This document shows, piece after piece, positions 9,864-17,330 of a stretch of DNA of 64,000 bases. The stretch is from the NCBI RefSeq assembly GCF_048984525.1, contig NZ_JBMGJC010000006.1:124001-188000 (forward strand), read 5' to 3'. This DNA comes from Syntrophopropionicum propionicicum_A. GTDB taxonomy: Bacteria; Bacillota; Desulfotomaculia; Desulfotomaculales; Pelotomaculaceae. Position numbers and translations under genes: made by a program. Positions within the stretch are counted from its first letter, which is position 1; every line of letters begins with the position of its first letter. Under the pieces are notes generated by a model. The model made no database searches. It was not told where the DNA came from and saw only the letters and a program-made list of their open reading frames with translations.

Positions 9864-10793
9864 CTACTTTTTCAGCTCATCCAACTTCTTCAGCACATCA
9901 TCCATACCCAGGGCCTCCGGCCAGGAAACCTCGACGAACTGCTCGTCCTTCTTGAGCATTGGCTTAACCGGGTCATCAGAGTACAGAAGTTCAAGGCCCA
10001 GCCTGCCTTTCAGGCAAAGCGGCCTTCCCGTGCCCGGCTCTTTAGCTGTCACGCCAAGCACCTTATCACCCTTATAGTTCAAGTCAAACTGGCATCCTGC
10101 CTCACAGAAGGTGCAGGTAACCTGCTCTTTCCTGAGTTCATAGGTGCGGGCTTTGCCGGCCAGGTTCTGGTATGTCAGTGCCCCGACAGGACAAACCACA
10201 ACACAACGCGCGCAGGAAACACAGGCTGATTCGGCCAGGTTGGTATCCATTGCCGGCGCTACCTTGGTGTTGAAACCGCGGTAAGCAAAGTTAATCACCT
10301 GGCGGTCCTCCACCTGCTCGCAGGTGCGGACACATCTCCCGCAAAGGACGCATTTGTTAAGGTCTCTTCTTATATAGGGGTTGGAATCATCAATGGGATA
10401 ATTATGTTTTTCACCCTTAAAGCTGGATGTGCGTACTTCATAGCGATACGCGTAGTCCTGCAGGCGGCAGTCACCGTTTTTGTCACAGGTCAGACAGTCA
10501 GTCGGGTGGTTGGCAAGAATTAAATCAATGATAGTTTTCCTTGCTTCCACCACGTCAGGTGATTCAGTTTCGACAACCATGCCGTTGGCAGCCTCGGCAA
10601 CACAGGATGCTACCAGAGCGCGGGCCCCCTTTATGTTAACCACGCAAATCCGGCAGCCGCCGTAACCCGGGTTGTTGGGATCATGGCAGAGAGTGGGGAC
10701 AAAAAAGCCAGCTCCCCTGGCGGCATCAAGAACAGATGTGCCCGCCGGGACAGTTACCTCTTTACCATTGATGGTAAGAGTTACATTAGCCAA
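9864..10793 (-). CDS. NuoG-like FeS electron-transfer subunit lacking the molybdopterin domain
   Basis: 309 residues that match the first third of the neighbouring FdhA domain for domain. They carry a [2Fe-2S] domain (FVPTLCHD, GGCRIC, ASCV), CLTCDKNGDCRLQ, two ferredoxin motifs (CVLCGRCVRTCE, CVSCARCVVVCP) and the start of the next cluster motif, altered to CTFCEAGC. It ends a few residues after the segment aligning to EATWDEAIA of FdhA, so no Mo/W domain and no Sec site are present. The TTG start at 10793 follows AAAGGAGGGG. It looks like a duplicated fdhA 5' part fixed as an electron-wire subunit (HoxU-like). It lies between nuoF-like and fdhA, so it likely carries electrons between the flavin subunit and FdhA. 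The degenerate last cluster motif may still bind a cluster. Confidence 0.85.
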   Translation of the reverse strand: MANVTLTINGKEVTVPAGTSVLDAARGAGFFVPTLCHDPNNPGYGGCRICVVNIKGARALVASCVAEAANGMVVETESPDVVEARKTIIDLILANHPTDCLTCDKNGDCRLQDYAYRYEVRTSSFKGEKHNYPIDDSNPYIRRDLNKCVLCGRCVRTCEQVEDRQVINFAYRGFNTKVAPAMDTNLAESACVSCARCVVVCPVGALTYQNLAGKARTYELRKEQVTCTFCEAGCQFDLNYKGDKVLGVTAKEPGTGRPLCLKGRLGLELLYSDDPVKPMLKKDEQFVEVSWPEALGMDDVLKKLDELKK

Positions 10794-10808
10794 AACTTAT
10801 CCCCTCCT

Positions 10809-12656
10809 TTACGCCTTGACGATGGCGTCGAATTTACATTTTTGGATACAGCCGCCGCACTTGATGCAGAGTTCAGTATCAATCTTATGCGGTTCTTTCT
10901 TCTCGCCGGAAATCGCTCCCGCCGGGCAGGCCCTGAGGCAGGCGCCGCAGCCGGTGCACTTGTCGGCAAGGATCGTGTATTGCAGCAGCGCGTTGCAGAC
11001 TCCCGCCGGACAGCGCTTGTCTTTAATGTGCGCAATGTACTCGTCCTTGAAGTAGCGCAGGGTGGTCGCGATCGGGTTCGGGCAGGTCTGTCCTAAACCG
11101 CACAGGGCGCTGCTCTTGATTACCCGGCACAGGCGGTCCAGGGTGTCGATGTCTTCCATCTCGCCCTTACCGTCGCAGATCTTCTGCAGTATTTCAAGCA
11201 TCCGCTTGGTGCCTTCACGGCACGGTGTGCACTTGCCGCAGGACTCAAGCTGGGTGAAGTTTAAGAAGAACTTGGCCACGTCGACCATGCAGGTGGTATC
11301 GTCCATAACGACCAGGCCGCCGGATCCCATGATGGCGCCGAGCTTTCCGAGTGAGTCATAGTCGATCGGGGTGTCCAGGTGCGCCGTCGGTATGCAGCCG
11401 CCGGACGGGCCGCCGCTCTGCACGGCCTTGAATGGCCGGCCATCCTGGATGCCGCCGCCGATGGAGAAGATGATGTCCCGCAGGGTGATGCCCATCGGCA
11501 CTTCCATCAGGCCTGTGTTGTTCACTTTGCCGGTCAGGCAGAAAACTTTGCTGCCTTTGCTGTTATCGGTGCCCATGTTTGCGTACCAGTCGCTGCCGTA
11601 GCGGATGATGAACGGCACGTTGGCATAGGTCTCAACGTTGTTTAATACGGTGGGCTTACCAAAAAGGCCTTTGATGGCCGGGAACGGAGGCCGTACCCTG
11701 GGCATGCCGCGCAGTCCTTCGATGGAGTTCAACAGCGCTGTTTCTTCGCCGCAGACGAACGCGCCCGCGCCGGCTTTAATCTTAATCCGGAAGTTGAATC
11801 CAGAGTCTAAAATGTTGTCGCCTAGTAGTCCGTGCTCTTCGGCCTGGGCTATAGCCAGGTTCAGGCGCTTGATTGCCAGCGGGTATTCCGCCCGGCAGTA
11901 AATGTACCCTTCGTCGGCTCCGATGGCGTAGCCGCCTATCATCATGCCTTCTAAAACTCCATGGGGGTCGCCTTCTAATACTGACCTGTCCATGAATGCG
12001 CCCGGGTCGCCTTCGTCAGCGTTGCAGACCGCGTATTTCTTTTCGCCGGGGGCTACGAAGGACCACTTCACGCCGGTGGGGAAGCCGCCGCCGCCACGCC
12101 CTCTAAGGCCTGACTTCTTGACTTCTTCTATGACTGCCTTGCTGTCGACTTTAAGGGCTTTTTCAATGCCTTCGTATCCGCCGGTGGCGATGTAGTCAAC
12201 TATGCTCTCGGGGTTTGTCCGCCCGAGCCTTGAGGTTACTGAACGCACCTGCTTTTCATAGTATGAAGCCTTGTCCATTATATCGATACCCTCGTACGGT
12301 GTGGCGCTGCCGGGAATCTGGAATGCCGCCCACTCGTATACCGGGGTCTTGTTTACTATGTGGCTCTCTAAAAGCTTTTCCACTTTGTCTGCAAAGATGT
12401 CGCCGTATAAGACGCTGGGCGCGCCGGCCAGGGCTATCTCCACCATCGGCTCGCGATAGCACATGCCGATACAGCTGGTGAAATCGATGTCGACGTCTAA
12501 GCCGCGTGCCGCTACCTGCTCTTTCAATGCAGCCATTACTTTGTCACCGCCGGCCGCGATGCCGCAGGTGCCGAGTCCAACTACGATACGGGTCTTGCTA
12601 ATTTTCTCTTGGTACTGCTGCTTATATTTTGCGCGTATTTGATCAAGGTTTTTCAT
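10809..12656 (-). CDS. NuoF/HydB-like NAD(P)H- and FMN-binding subunit of the formate dehydrogenase complex
   Basis: 615 residues. The N-terminal thioredoxin-like [2Fe-2S] domain (about 1-110) has VGLGTCGIAAGG and a Cys pair in DFTSCIGMCYREP. The NuoF core has the glycine-rich GRGGGGFPTGVKW motif (NADH site) and KYAVCNADEGDPG (FMN site). The cluster motif CGKCTPCREG lies near residue 470, and two ferredoxin motifs (CTGCGACLRACP, CIKCGGCIQKC) are at the C-terminus. The length and the extra C-terminal clusters match HydB/HndC-type subunits of bifurcating or NAD-linked hydrogenases and formate dehydrogenases rather than complex I NuoF (about 430). ATG at 12656 behind GGAGGTGG. Role: NAD(H) exchange with the FeS chain leading to FdhA. 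Confidence 0.93.
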   Translation of the reverse strand: MKNLDQIRAKYKQQYQEKISKTRIVVGLGTCGIAAGGDKVMAALKEQVAARGLDVDIDFTSCIGMCYREPMVEIALAGAPSVLYGDIFADKVEKLLESHIVNKTPVYEWAAFQIPGSATPYEGIDIMDKASYYEKQVRSVTSRLGRTNPESIVDYIATGGYEGIEKALKVDSKAVIEEVKKSGLRGRGGGGFPTGVKWSFVAPGEKKYAVCNADEGDPGAFMDRSVLEGDPHGVLEGMMIGGYAIGADEGYIYCRAEYPLAIKRLNLAIAQAEEHGLLGDNILDSGFNFRIKIKAGAGAFVCGEETALLNSIEGLRGMPRVRPPFPAIKGLFGKPTVLNNVETYANVPFIIRYGSDWYANMGTDNSKGSKVFCLTGKVNNTGLMEVPMGITLRDIIFSIGGGIQDGRPFKAVQSGGPSGGCIPTAHLDTPIDYDSLGKLGAIMGSGGLVVMDDTTCMVDVAKFFLNFTQLESCGKCTPCREGTKRMLEILQKICDGKGEMEDIDTLDRLCRVIKSSALCGLGQTCPNPIATTLRYFKDEYIAHIKDKRCPAGVCNALLQYTILADKCTGCGACLRACPAGAISGEKKEPHKIDTELCIKCGGCIQKCKFDAIVKA

Positions 12657-12671
12657 ATCTGTCCACCTCCT

Positions 12672-13136
12672 CTACTTGTAATTTTCGAATATGCCCGCTA
12701 CTTGTTTCGGTACCAGACGGCCGTGCGTGTCGTCGTTGATCATCATACACGGCGACAGGCCGCAGGCGCCGATGCAGGCGACTGTCTCAAGGGTAAACTT
12801 AAGGTCCTCGGTGGTTCCGCCTTGCCCTACTCCCAGGGCTTCCTGGGCAGCTTCGAATATCTTGGAGCCGCCACGTACGTGACAGGCTGTGCCAAGACAG
12901 ACACGGATGATGTTCCGGCCGCGGGGCTTCAGGTGAAACTGTGCGTAAAAGGTGCATACCCCAAATACTTTGCTGAACGGTATGCGCAGTTCTTTGGAAA
13001 TCTGCTGAAGTACATCTTTCGGCAGGTAGCCGTAAATGTTCTGGGCTTCCTGCAGTACCGGGATTAATCCTCCTTTGTAATCACGGTACTGGTCAAAAAG
13101 CTTTTGCATTGCAGCTTCCTTACTCAGTTCGGCCAA
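12672..13136 (-). CDS. NuoE/HydC-like [2Fe-2S] thioredoxin-fold subunit
   Basis: 154 residues with the NuoE pattern. An N-terminal helical part (YRDYKGGLIPVLQEAQ) is followed by a thioredoxin-like fold with four cluster cysteines in CLGTACHVRGG and CIGACGLSPC. The start is a TTG at 13136 behind a GAGGGGG site; the first ATG would remove the conserved helix. It lies 15 bases before the NuoF-like gene. Together they form the diaphorase module of the formate dehydrogenase. Confidence 0.92.
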   Translation of the reverse strand: MAELSKEAAMQKLFDQYRDYKGGLIPVLQEAQNIYGYLPKDVLQQISKELRIPFSKVFGVCTFYAQFHLKPRGRNIIRVCLGTACHVRGGSKIFEAAQEALGVGQGGTTEDLKFTLETVACIGACGLSPCMMINDDTHGRLVPKQVAGIFENYK

Positions 13137-13171
13137 TTACTGTTCCCCCTCTCTTTGTTCCTCTGCTCGTT

Positions 13172-13639
13172 TTACTTGCTATCAGGCATTTTAGCCATCT
13201 TGATTCCCCAGATGTTCTGCTTCTTGGTCGGTCCCACCCGCAGGGAACCAGCGGCCTCTACCTTGTCTCCAGGGTTGATATCCTCACGGGGCGCCCAAAA
13301 CATGAATACGCCAATCTCACCGGTGCCGTCGCTGATCCGGAAATTGGGCCTGTTCAGCCACTTCATAGACGCTGACTTGATGGTGCCGCGTATGCGCACG
13401 GGCTCCCCCGCCCTTATCGATGGCAGGTCCTTGATCTTGAAGTACTTGTAGTCACCGAGGTCAACCTGGTCCGTGTGCCGCCTGTTCATAAAGCTTAAAG
13501 CCAGGGGCACGCCTAAAAGTACCAGGAGCATCGGCAGGGTCTTTAGTAAAAATTGTGTGTCCCGCCCCAGCGCGTATGTGAATGCTACGAAAAATACGCC
13601 TAATCCTAAACAGATGTATGCAGGTATGGACATCCGCAC
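13172..13639 (-). CDS. Membrane-anchored OB-fold protein of unknown function in the fdh operon
   Basis: 155 residues. Two hydrophobic segments (about residues 5-20 and 33-50) are followed by a soluble domain whose pattern (IRAGEPVRIRGTIKS, FRISDGTGEIGVFMF, GDKVEAAGSLRVG) looks like an OB-fold of the nucleic-acid/NfeD or 'single-strand-binding-like' type. I do not recognise a named family. A GTG at 13639 is preferred because AGGAGG lies about 10 nt before it; the ATG two codons on is also possible. It sits between the formate channel and the NuoE-like subunit in one transcription unit, so a role in docking the dehydrogenase to the membrane or the channel is conceivable, but this is only context. 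Confidence 0.6.
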   Translation of the reverse strand: MRMSIPAYICLGLGVFFVAFTYALGRDTQFLLKTLPMLLVLLGVPLALSFMNRRHTDQVDLGDYKYFKIKDLPSIRAGEPVRIRGTIKSASMKWLNRPNFRISDGTGEIGVFMFWAPREDINPGDKVEAAGSLRVGPTKKQNIWGIKMAKMPDSK

Positions 13640-13676
13640 CGCGAGGATACCTCCTTAGAGTTTTGCAGTTTTAATG

Positions 13677-14579
13677 TTATTTTCTGTGCTCCTCGGGAAA
13701 CTCGTTCCGGTAGCAGAAGTAATATACCACGCCGATAAAGATCATGCCGCCGATGATGTTGCCTATGGTCACCGGGATCAGGTTCCAGATCCAGATGTCT
13801 CCCCAGGTCAGACCGGCGTTCTTGGTCAGCGCCGCGTTCCAGGGCTTGCCGTCCACTACCTTGGTTACCAGGGCCGGGAAGCTCTGGGTTACAAACATAC
13901 CTGCGGGCAGGAAGTACATGTTAGCCACGCAGTGCTCAAATCCGGTCGATACGAAAGCCATGATCGGGAACCAGATGCCGAAGAACTTGCCGATGAAGTC
14001 TTTGGATGTGATCGCCAGAAGGATAGCTACGTTAACCAGGAAGTTACAACCGATGCCGTTTGCCAGCGCCGCCCACCAGCCTACAGCGCCTACTGCCTTG
14101 TACGGCAGTGTCTTAGCCACCGCTATGCCTACCGCGTTCAACGCAAAGGCGTTCGGGTCGGGACCTGCAAAGTTGCCCTGTGAAAATGGTCCGATCAGCA
14201 TCAGGTAAGCCCATGCTATGGAACCTATAAAGTTGCCAATGTATACAAAAGTCCAGTTCCTGAATACGCTGCCCCAGCCGGTCTTGCCCATCATTGCCGC
14301 CAGGGGCCCTAACATCGCGTCACCGGTGAACAGTTCCATACCTGTCAGCACGGTCGCAATCAGGCCTACCGGGAACACGGCGCCTGTGAAAAACTTGCCC
14401 AGGCCGGCGCCGAGGAATTTAGCTACTTCTGTGCCGCAGACTGTCGCCAGCGCTGCGCCTACCGCAATGTATACTCCAGACATGAAACCACGCAGTAAAA
14501 GTTGTCCAATCGGCAAACCCATTTTGTATTTGCCGGCGTTTCCGGCTAAACACACTGTCATTACTGGAGGATTAGCCAT
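13677..14579 (-). CDS. fdhC: Formate/nitrite transporter family channel (FdhC/FocA-like)
   Basis: 300 residues, six predicted membrane helices, FNT family. Characteristic stretches include RGFMSGVYIAVGAALA, ELFTGDAM and the NFIGSIAWAYLM helix, with the C-terminal motif IGNIIGGMIFIG. It would carry formate (and H+) across the membrane. As the first gene of the formate dehydrogenase operon it fits formate export during syntrophic growth, or uptake. The ATG at 14579 follows GAGGGGG. A long structured leader (14.88-15.15 kb) lies upstream. Confidence 0.92.
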   Translation of the reverse strand: MANPPVMTVCLAGNAGKYKMGLPIGQLLLRGFMSGVYIAVGAALATVCGTEVAKFLGAGLGKFFTGAVFPVGLIATVLTGMELFTGDAMLGPLAAMMGKTGWGSVFRNWTFVYIGNFIGSIAWAYLMLIGPFSQGNFAGPDPNAFALNAVGIAVAKTLPYKAVGAVGWWAALANGIGCNFLVNVAILLAITSKDFIGKFFGIWFPIMAFVSTGFEHCVANMYFLPAGMFVTQSFPALVTKVVDGKPWNAALTKNAGLTWGDIWIWNLIPVTIGNIIGGMIFIGVVYYFCYRNEFPEEHRK

Positions 14580-14742
14580 ATTTTTTAAACCCCCTCTAAC
14601 TTGTACATAATTTTAAAATTGCCTTAAGTCTCTAATCAGCTAACCTAAACCAACTACCATCTTACCTTGGACAACCCACCTCCTTATTATCGCAAATCTC
14701 AAAAATGGCTTTAACCACCCCCTGATTTAAGTCATGTATATT

Positions 14743-14756
14743 ACCTGTATACAGGT
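14743..14756. promoter_or_regulatory. Perfect 14-bp palindrome upstream of fdhC
   Basis: ACCTGTATACAGGT is its own reverse complement. It lies 164 bases before the fdhC start, downstream of the structured leader elements. A TGTATACA core is typical of GntR-family operators. No GntR gene is in the window, so the regulator is unknown. Confidence 0.45.
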
Positions 14757-14879
14757 TAATATATGCCAAATCTCCCTAAGTCCCCAGGGTAGGGGTCGCA
14801 TAAATGTAAATTTATGGAATACTGATTTATTATCATAAGTAATTAATCAATTTACCAAAAATAATCATTTAAACAGAAC

Positions 14880-14970
14880 AAAAAAAGGACAAAGTCAACT
14901 CCTTTGGAGCTACTCTGCCCTCCTTTTCGCAATGGAAGGCGCTGCGGTTTCCCGCGGCACCCTGACGTCC
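14880..14970 (-). ncRNA. Structured leader element with terminator upstream of the fdh operon (Moco-riboswitch-like?)
   Basis: Read on the minus strand: GGAC (14967-14970) can close with GTCC (14887-14890). Inside are GCGG-GAAA-CCGC (14944-14955, a GNRA tetraloop hairpin), GCCTTCC (14934-14940) pairing with GGAGGGC (14917-14923), and GCTCC-AAA-GGAGT near 14897-14910. AAAGGA and TCCTTT can instead form a terminator stem, followed by seven T (14880-14886). A multi-stem RNA with a GNRA loop ahead of a molybdenum/tungsten-enzyme operon suggests a Moco/Tuco riboswitch. I am not certain of the match to that consensus. It may also serve as the nadE terminator. Confidence 0.5.
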
Positions 14971-15059
14971 GTGCAACCATACATTTAAGTTTAGGTTTAC
15001 ATGGCTCGGAGAACTTAAGCCTTTATTTTTTTTTCAAACAGTGACCAAATCGAAAACTA

Positions 15060-15149
15060 CAAAAGTGAGAAAGCCGCATTGACTTACCCGCTCTGGAAAG
15101 CCAATGTCCTTGCGGCCTGTCTCGCGGTTTATTTAGAATAGTAATTATA
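15060..15149 (-). ncRNA. First structured element and putative -10 box of the fdh leader
   Basis: A TATAAT box on the minus strand (15144-15149, no good -35) precedes a G+C-rich segment in an otherwise very AT-rich region. In it GCCGCA (15111-15116, minus strand) pairs with TGCGGC (15073-15078), and an alternative inner CATTG/CAATG pairing is possible. A transcript from here would reach fdhC after about 560 nt and pass through the element at 14880-14970. The remainder of the 14580-15352 gap shows only AT-rich sequence and the palindrome at 14743. Confidence 0.4.
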
Positions 15150-15352
15150 TTCTAACATTCGATAGCAACTGAATATATCCTTCAAAAAAGAAAAAATATT
15201 TTACGAAAAGAAATAAGACTTATTAATAATTATAATAAATGAGAAATGGATAAATATATCATATTTCCCTACGCTATCAGCTTAAAAAACAACTAATCCA
15301 ATAAATATTAAATTAGTTTGATAATATGTTTAAACCTAATTTTTTAAACATC

Positions 15353-17263
15353 CTATTTAATAAGTTCTTTCTTTAGTTTCAGATAATTTTCTGTAAAGTG
15401 CACTGAATTCTGCGCCTCCCGGTGGTCAAATCCATAAGCCCTTCTGCTCACTGCCAGGACCGGCGGCGCCTGTATCCGTTTAGCGACGCCCATGCCGAGA
15501 TAGAGCTTCCACCATCTTTCCAGGTCCTCAGTAAATTCAACGGGCCCCGGAAAGAGCTGTTTCACCAGGCCTGCCCGGCAGCCGATTTTTCCTTCCAAAC
15601 AGCCCTCGGAGTACCAGGTGAGTATTTCTTCGGGAGTTGACCGGTTCCATTGCTCCATAAACGCCCGGAAAAGATAATCGTGGTAGGGATAGACCAGCGG
15701 ATCTCCCTTCCCCTGGTCGACATCCTGGTCGGAGGAAAGCTCGGCGCTGGGGACAAGGTCTATAATTTCCCGGGGAATTACCTCCCGGCAGTATATATGT
15801 TCATTTAAATATTCAGCCAGCTCATAAACCTGGTGTTTCCAAAGATCTGCCAGCGCCGCCAGGAAACCGGCCAGATCGCCGTACAGCGTTGCATAACCGA
15901 CTGTCATTTCGCTCTTGTTGCCGTTGCAGGTAAACCCGCCGCCGAAGGCCGCCGCCGTACCGGCGAGGATCCTGGCTGAGCGGTCCCGGGCCTGGATATT
16001 CTCCTTTGCAAATGAAGAAACGGGCAGATTGAACTGGCTGCCGTCCCTGAGGTTTTGAACCGGAGTTTCGCTGATCTGCCTGACAGTATACTCAAACACT
16101 TCTTGTATAGGCATAATCGTATAGAGGCATCCCAGGTTATGGGCCAGCCTGGTCGACAGGTCCTTTGTAGTTTGGGAGTTATAAACACTGGGCATGTTTA
16201 CCAGCAGGACCCGTTCCGGGTCAAGGATTTTATTGTACAGGCAGGCGCTTACCGCCGAATCAATCCCCCCAGAAACACCTATGACAACTTTATTAATGCC
16301 GGTCGCGTTCAGGAATTTATCGATCCCGTAATGAAGGGCTTTATATATGCTGTCAATATCGCTGTCGTCCGGCACCTTAACTGGCGGCTGGTCCATACTG
16401 CCGCCGCACAGGTCCATATCGACGATCTTCATTTCGTCACAAAACGGCACGCTGTAGTGAATAATGTTACCTGACCGGTTATAAACTGTGCTGCAGCCGT
16501 CAAAGGTATAGACTGTTTTACCGTTATTCTGGATGCCGACATTGTTGACATAGATCAGGGGTACCCCCGTTTCCGAAGACTGCCTGGAGAAAACCCTGTT
16601 CCGCTTGTTATTCTTGCCCCTTGTATATGGCGAGGTGGAAATATTTACGAACAGGTCGACCGGGCCTTTCCTGTTAATCAAGGAAATCGGCTTAACCGCG
16701 TACTCCTCGCTCCAGCCGTCCTCGCACAGGATGCAGCCTAATTTCAACCTTTCCCCTGCTATCTCTATATTAACCGGGCTCAGCAGTTCCTCCACCCCGA
16801 TCCCCATTTCGCCCGCCAATTTACGCAGGCTGTAAAAATGGCGCGTGTCTTCAAATTCACGGTAATTCGGGTTCAGTGTCTTAATCCTGAAAGGGTACGG
16901 GAAGTTATCTCCCCCGCACAGCCTGCCGTTTTGAGCTATAAAGAAAGCATTGAATTTGCGCACCCTGCCGTCATCGCCGGTTTTATCCCAGTCCACTCCG
17001 ACATTGCCGAAAAGCACACATATTCCTTCAGAAGCTTCCACTATCCTGCGGCCGAGGTTCTCGCAATCCCTCAGAAAAGCCCGCTGCTCCCATATATCTC
17101 CAAGCAAATAACCCGGGACCGCCATTTCCGGGAATATTACCATCTGTGCGTTTTTTGAGCGCGCTTCACCGATCATGTCCAGCATCTTCCTGCTGTTTAA
17201 ATCGGGCCTGCCGGGTATGACCTCCATTTGGCCAATAGCTATTCTATGCAAAGGACGCCTCAC
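15353..17263 (-). CDS. nadE: Glutamine-dependent NAD+ synthetase
   Basis: 636 residues. The N-terminal nitrilase-type glutaminase domain (about 1-290) has the triad Glu in FPEMAVPGY, Lys in the INRKGPVDLF region and Cys in CILCEDGW. The C-terminal synthetase domain (about 310-600) has the ATP P-loop SGGIDS (GVSGGIDSAVS). It converts deamido-NAD+ to NAD+ with glutamine as ammonia source. The start is uncertain: GTG at 17263 has a poor site, while a TTG at 17251 sits 6 nt after GAGGTGAGG and would give MHRIAIGQ. The gene stands alone, downstream of asnB. Confidence 0.94.
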   Translation of the reverse strand: MRRPLHRIAIGQMEVIPGRPDLNSRKMLDMIGEARSKNAQMVIFPEMAVPGYLLGDIWEQRAFLRDCENLGRRIVEASEGICVLFGNVGVDWDKTGDDGRVRKFNAFFIAQNGRLCGGDNFPYPFRIKTLNPNYREFEDTRHFYSLRKLAGEMGIGVEELLSPVNIEIAGERLKLGCILCEDGWSEEYAVKPISLINRKGPVDLFVNISTSPYTRGKNNKRNRVFSRQSSETGVPLIYVNNVGIQNNGKTVYTFDGCSTVYNRSGNIIHYSVPFCDEMKIVDMDLCGGSMDQPPVKVPDDSDIDSIYKALHYGIDKFLNATGINKVVIGVSGGIDSAVSACLYNKILDPERVLLVNMPSVYNSQTTKDLSTRLAHNLGCLYTIMPIQEVFEYTVRQISETPVQNLRDGSQFNLPVSSFAKENIQARDRSARILAGTAAAFGGGFTCNGNKSEMTVGYATLYGDLAGFLAALADLWKHQVYELAEYLNEHIYCREVIPREIIDLVPSAELSSDQDVDQGKGDPLVYPYHDYLFRAFMEQWNRSTPEEILTWYSEGCLEGKIGCRAGLVKQLFPGPVEFTEDLERWWKLYLGMGVAKRIQAPPVLAVSRRAYGFDHREAQNSVHFTENYLKLKKELIK

Positions 17264-17330
17264 CTCGATTGTATGATACTCTATTAAACATTAAAATTAT
17301 ACACCATCAATACTTTTTATGGTAGTTCAT

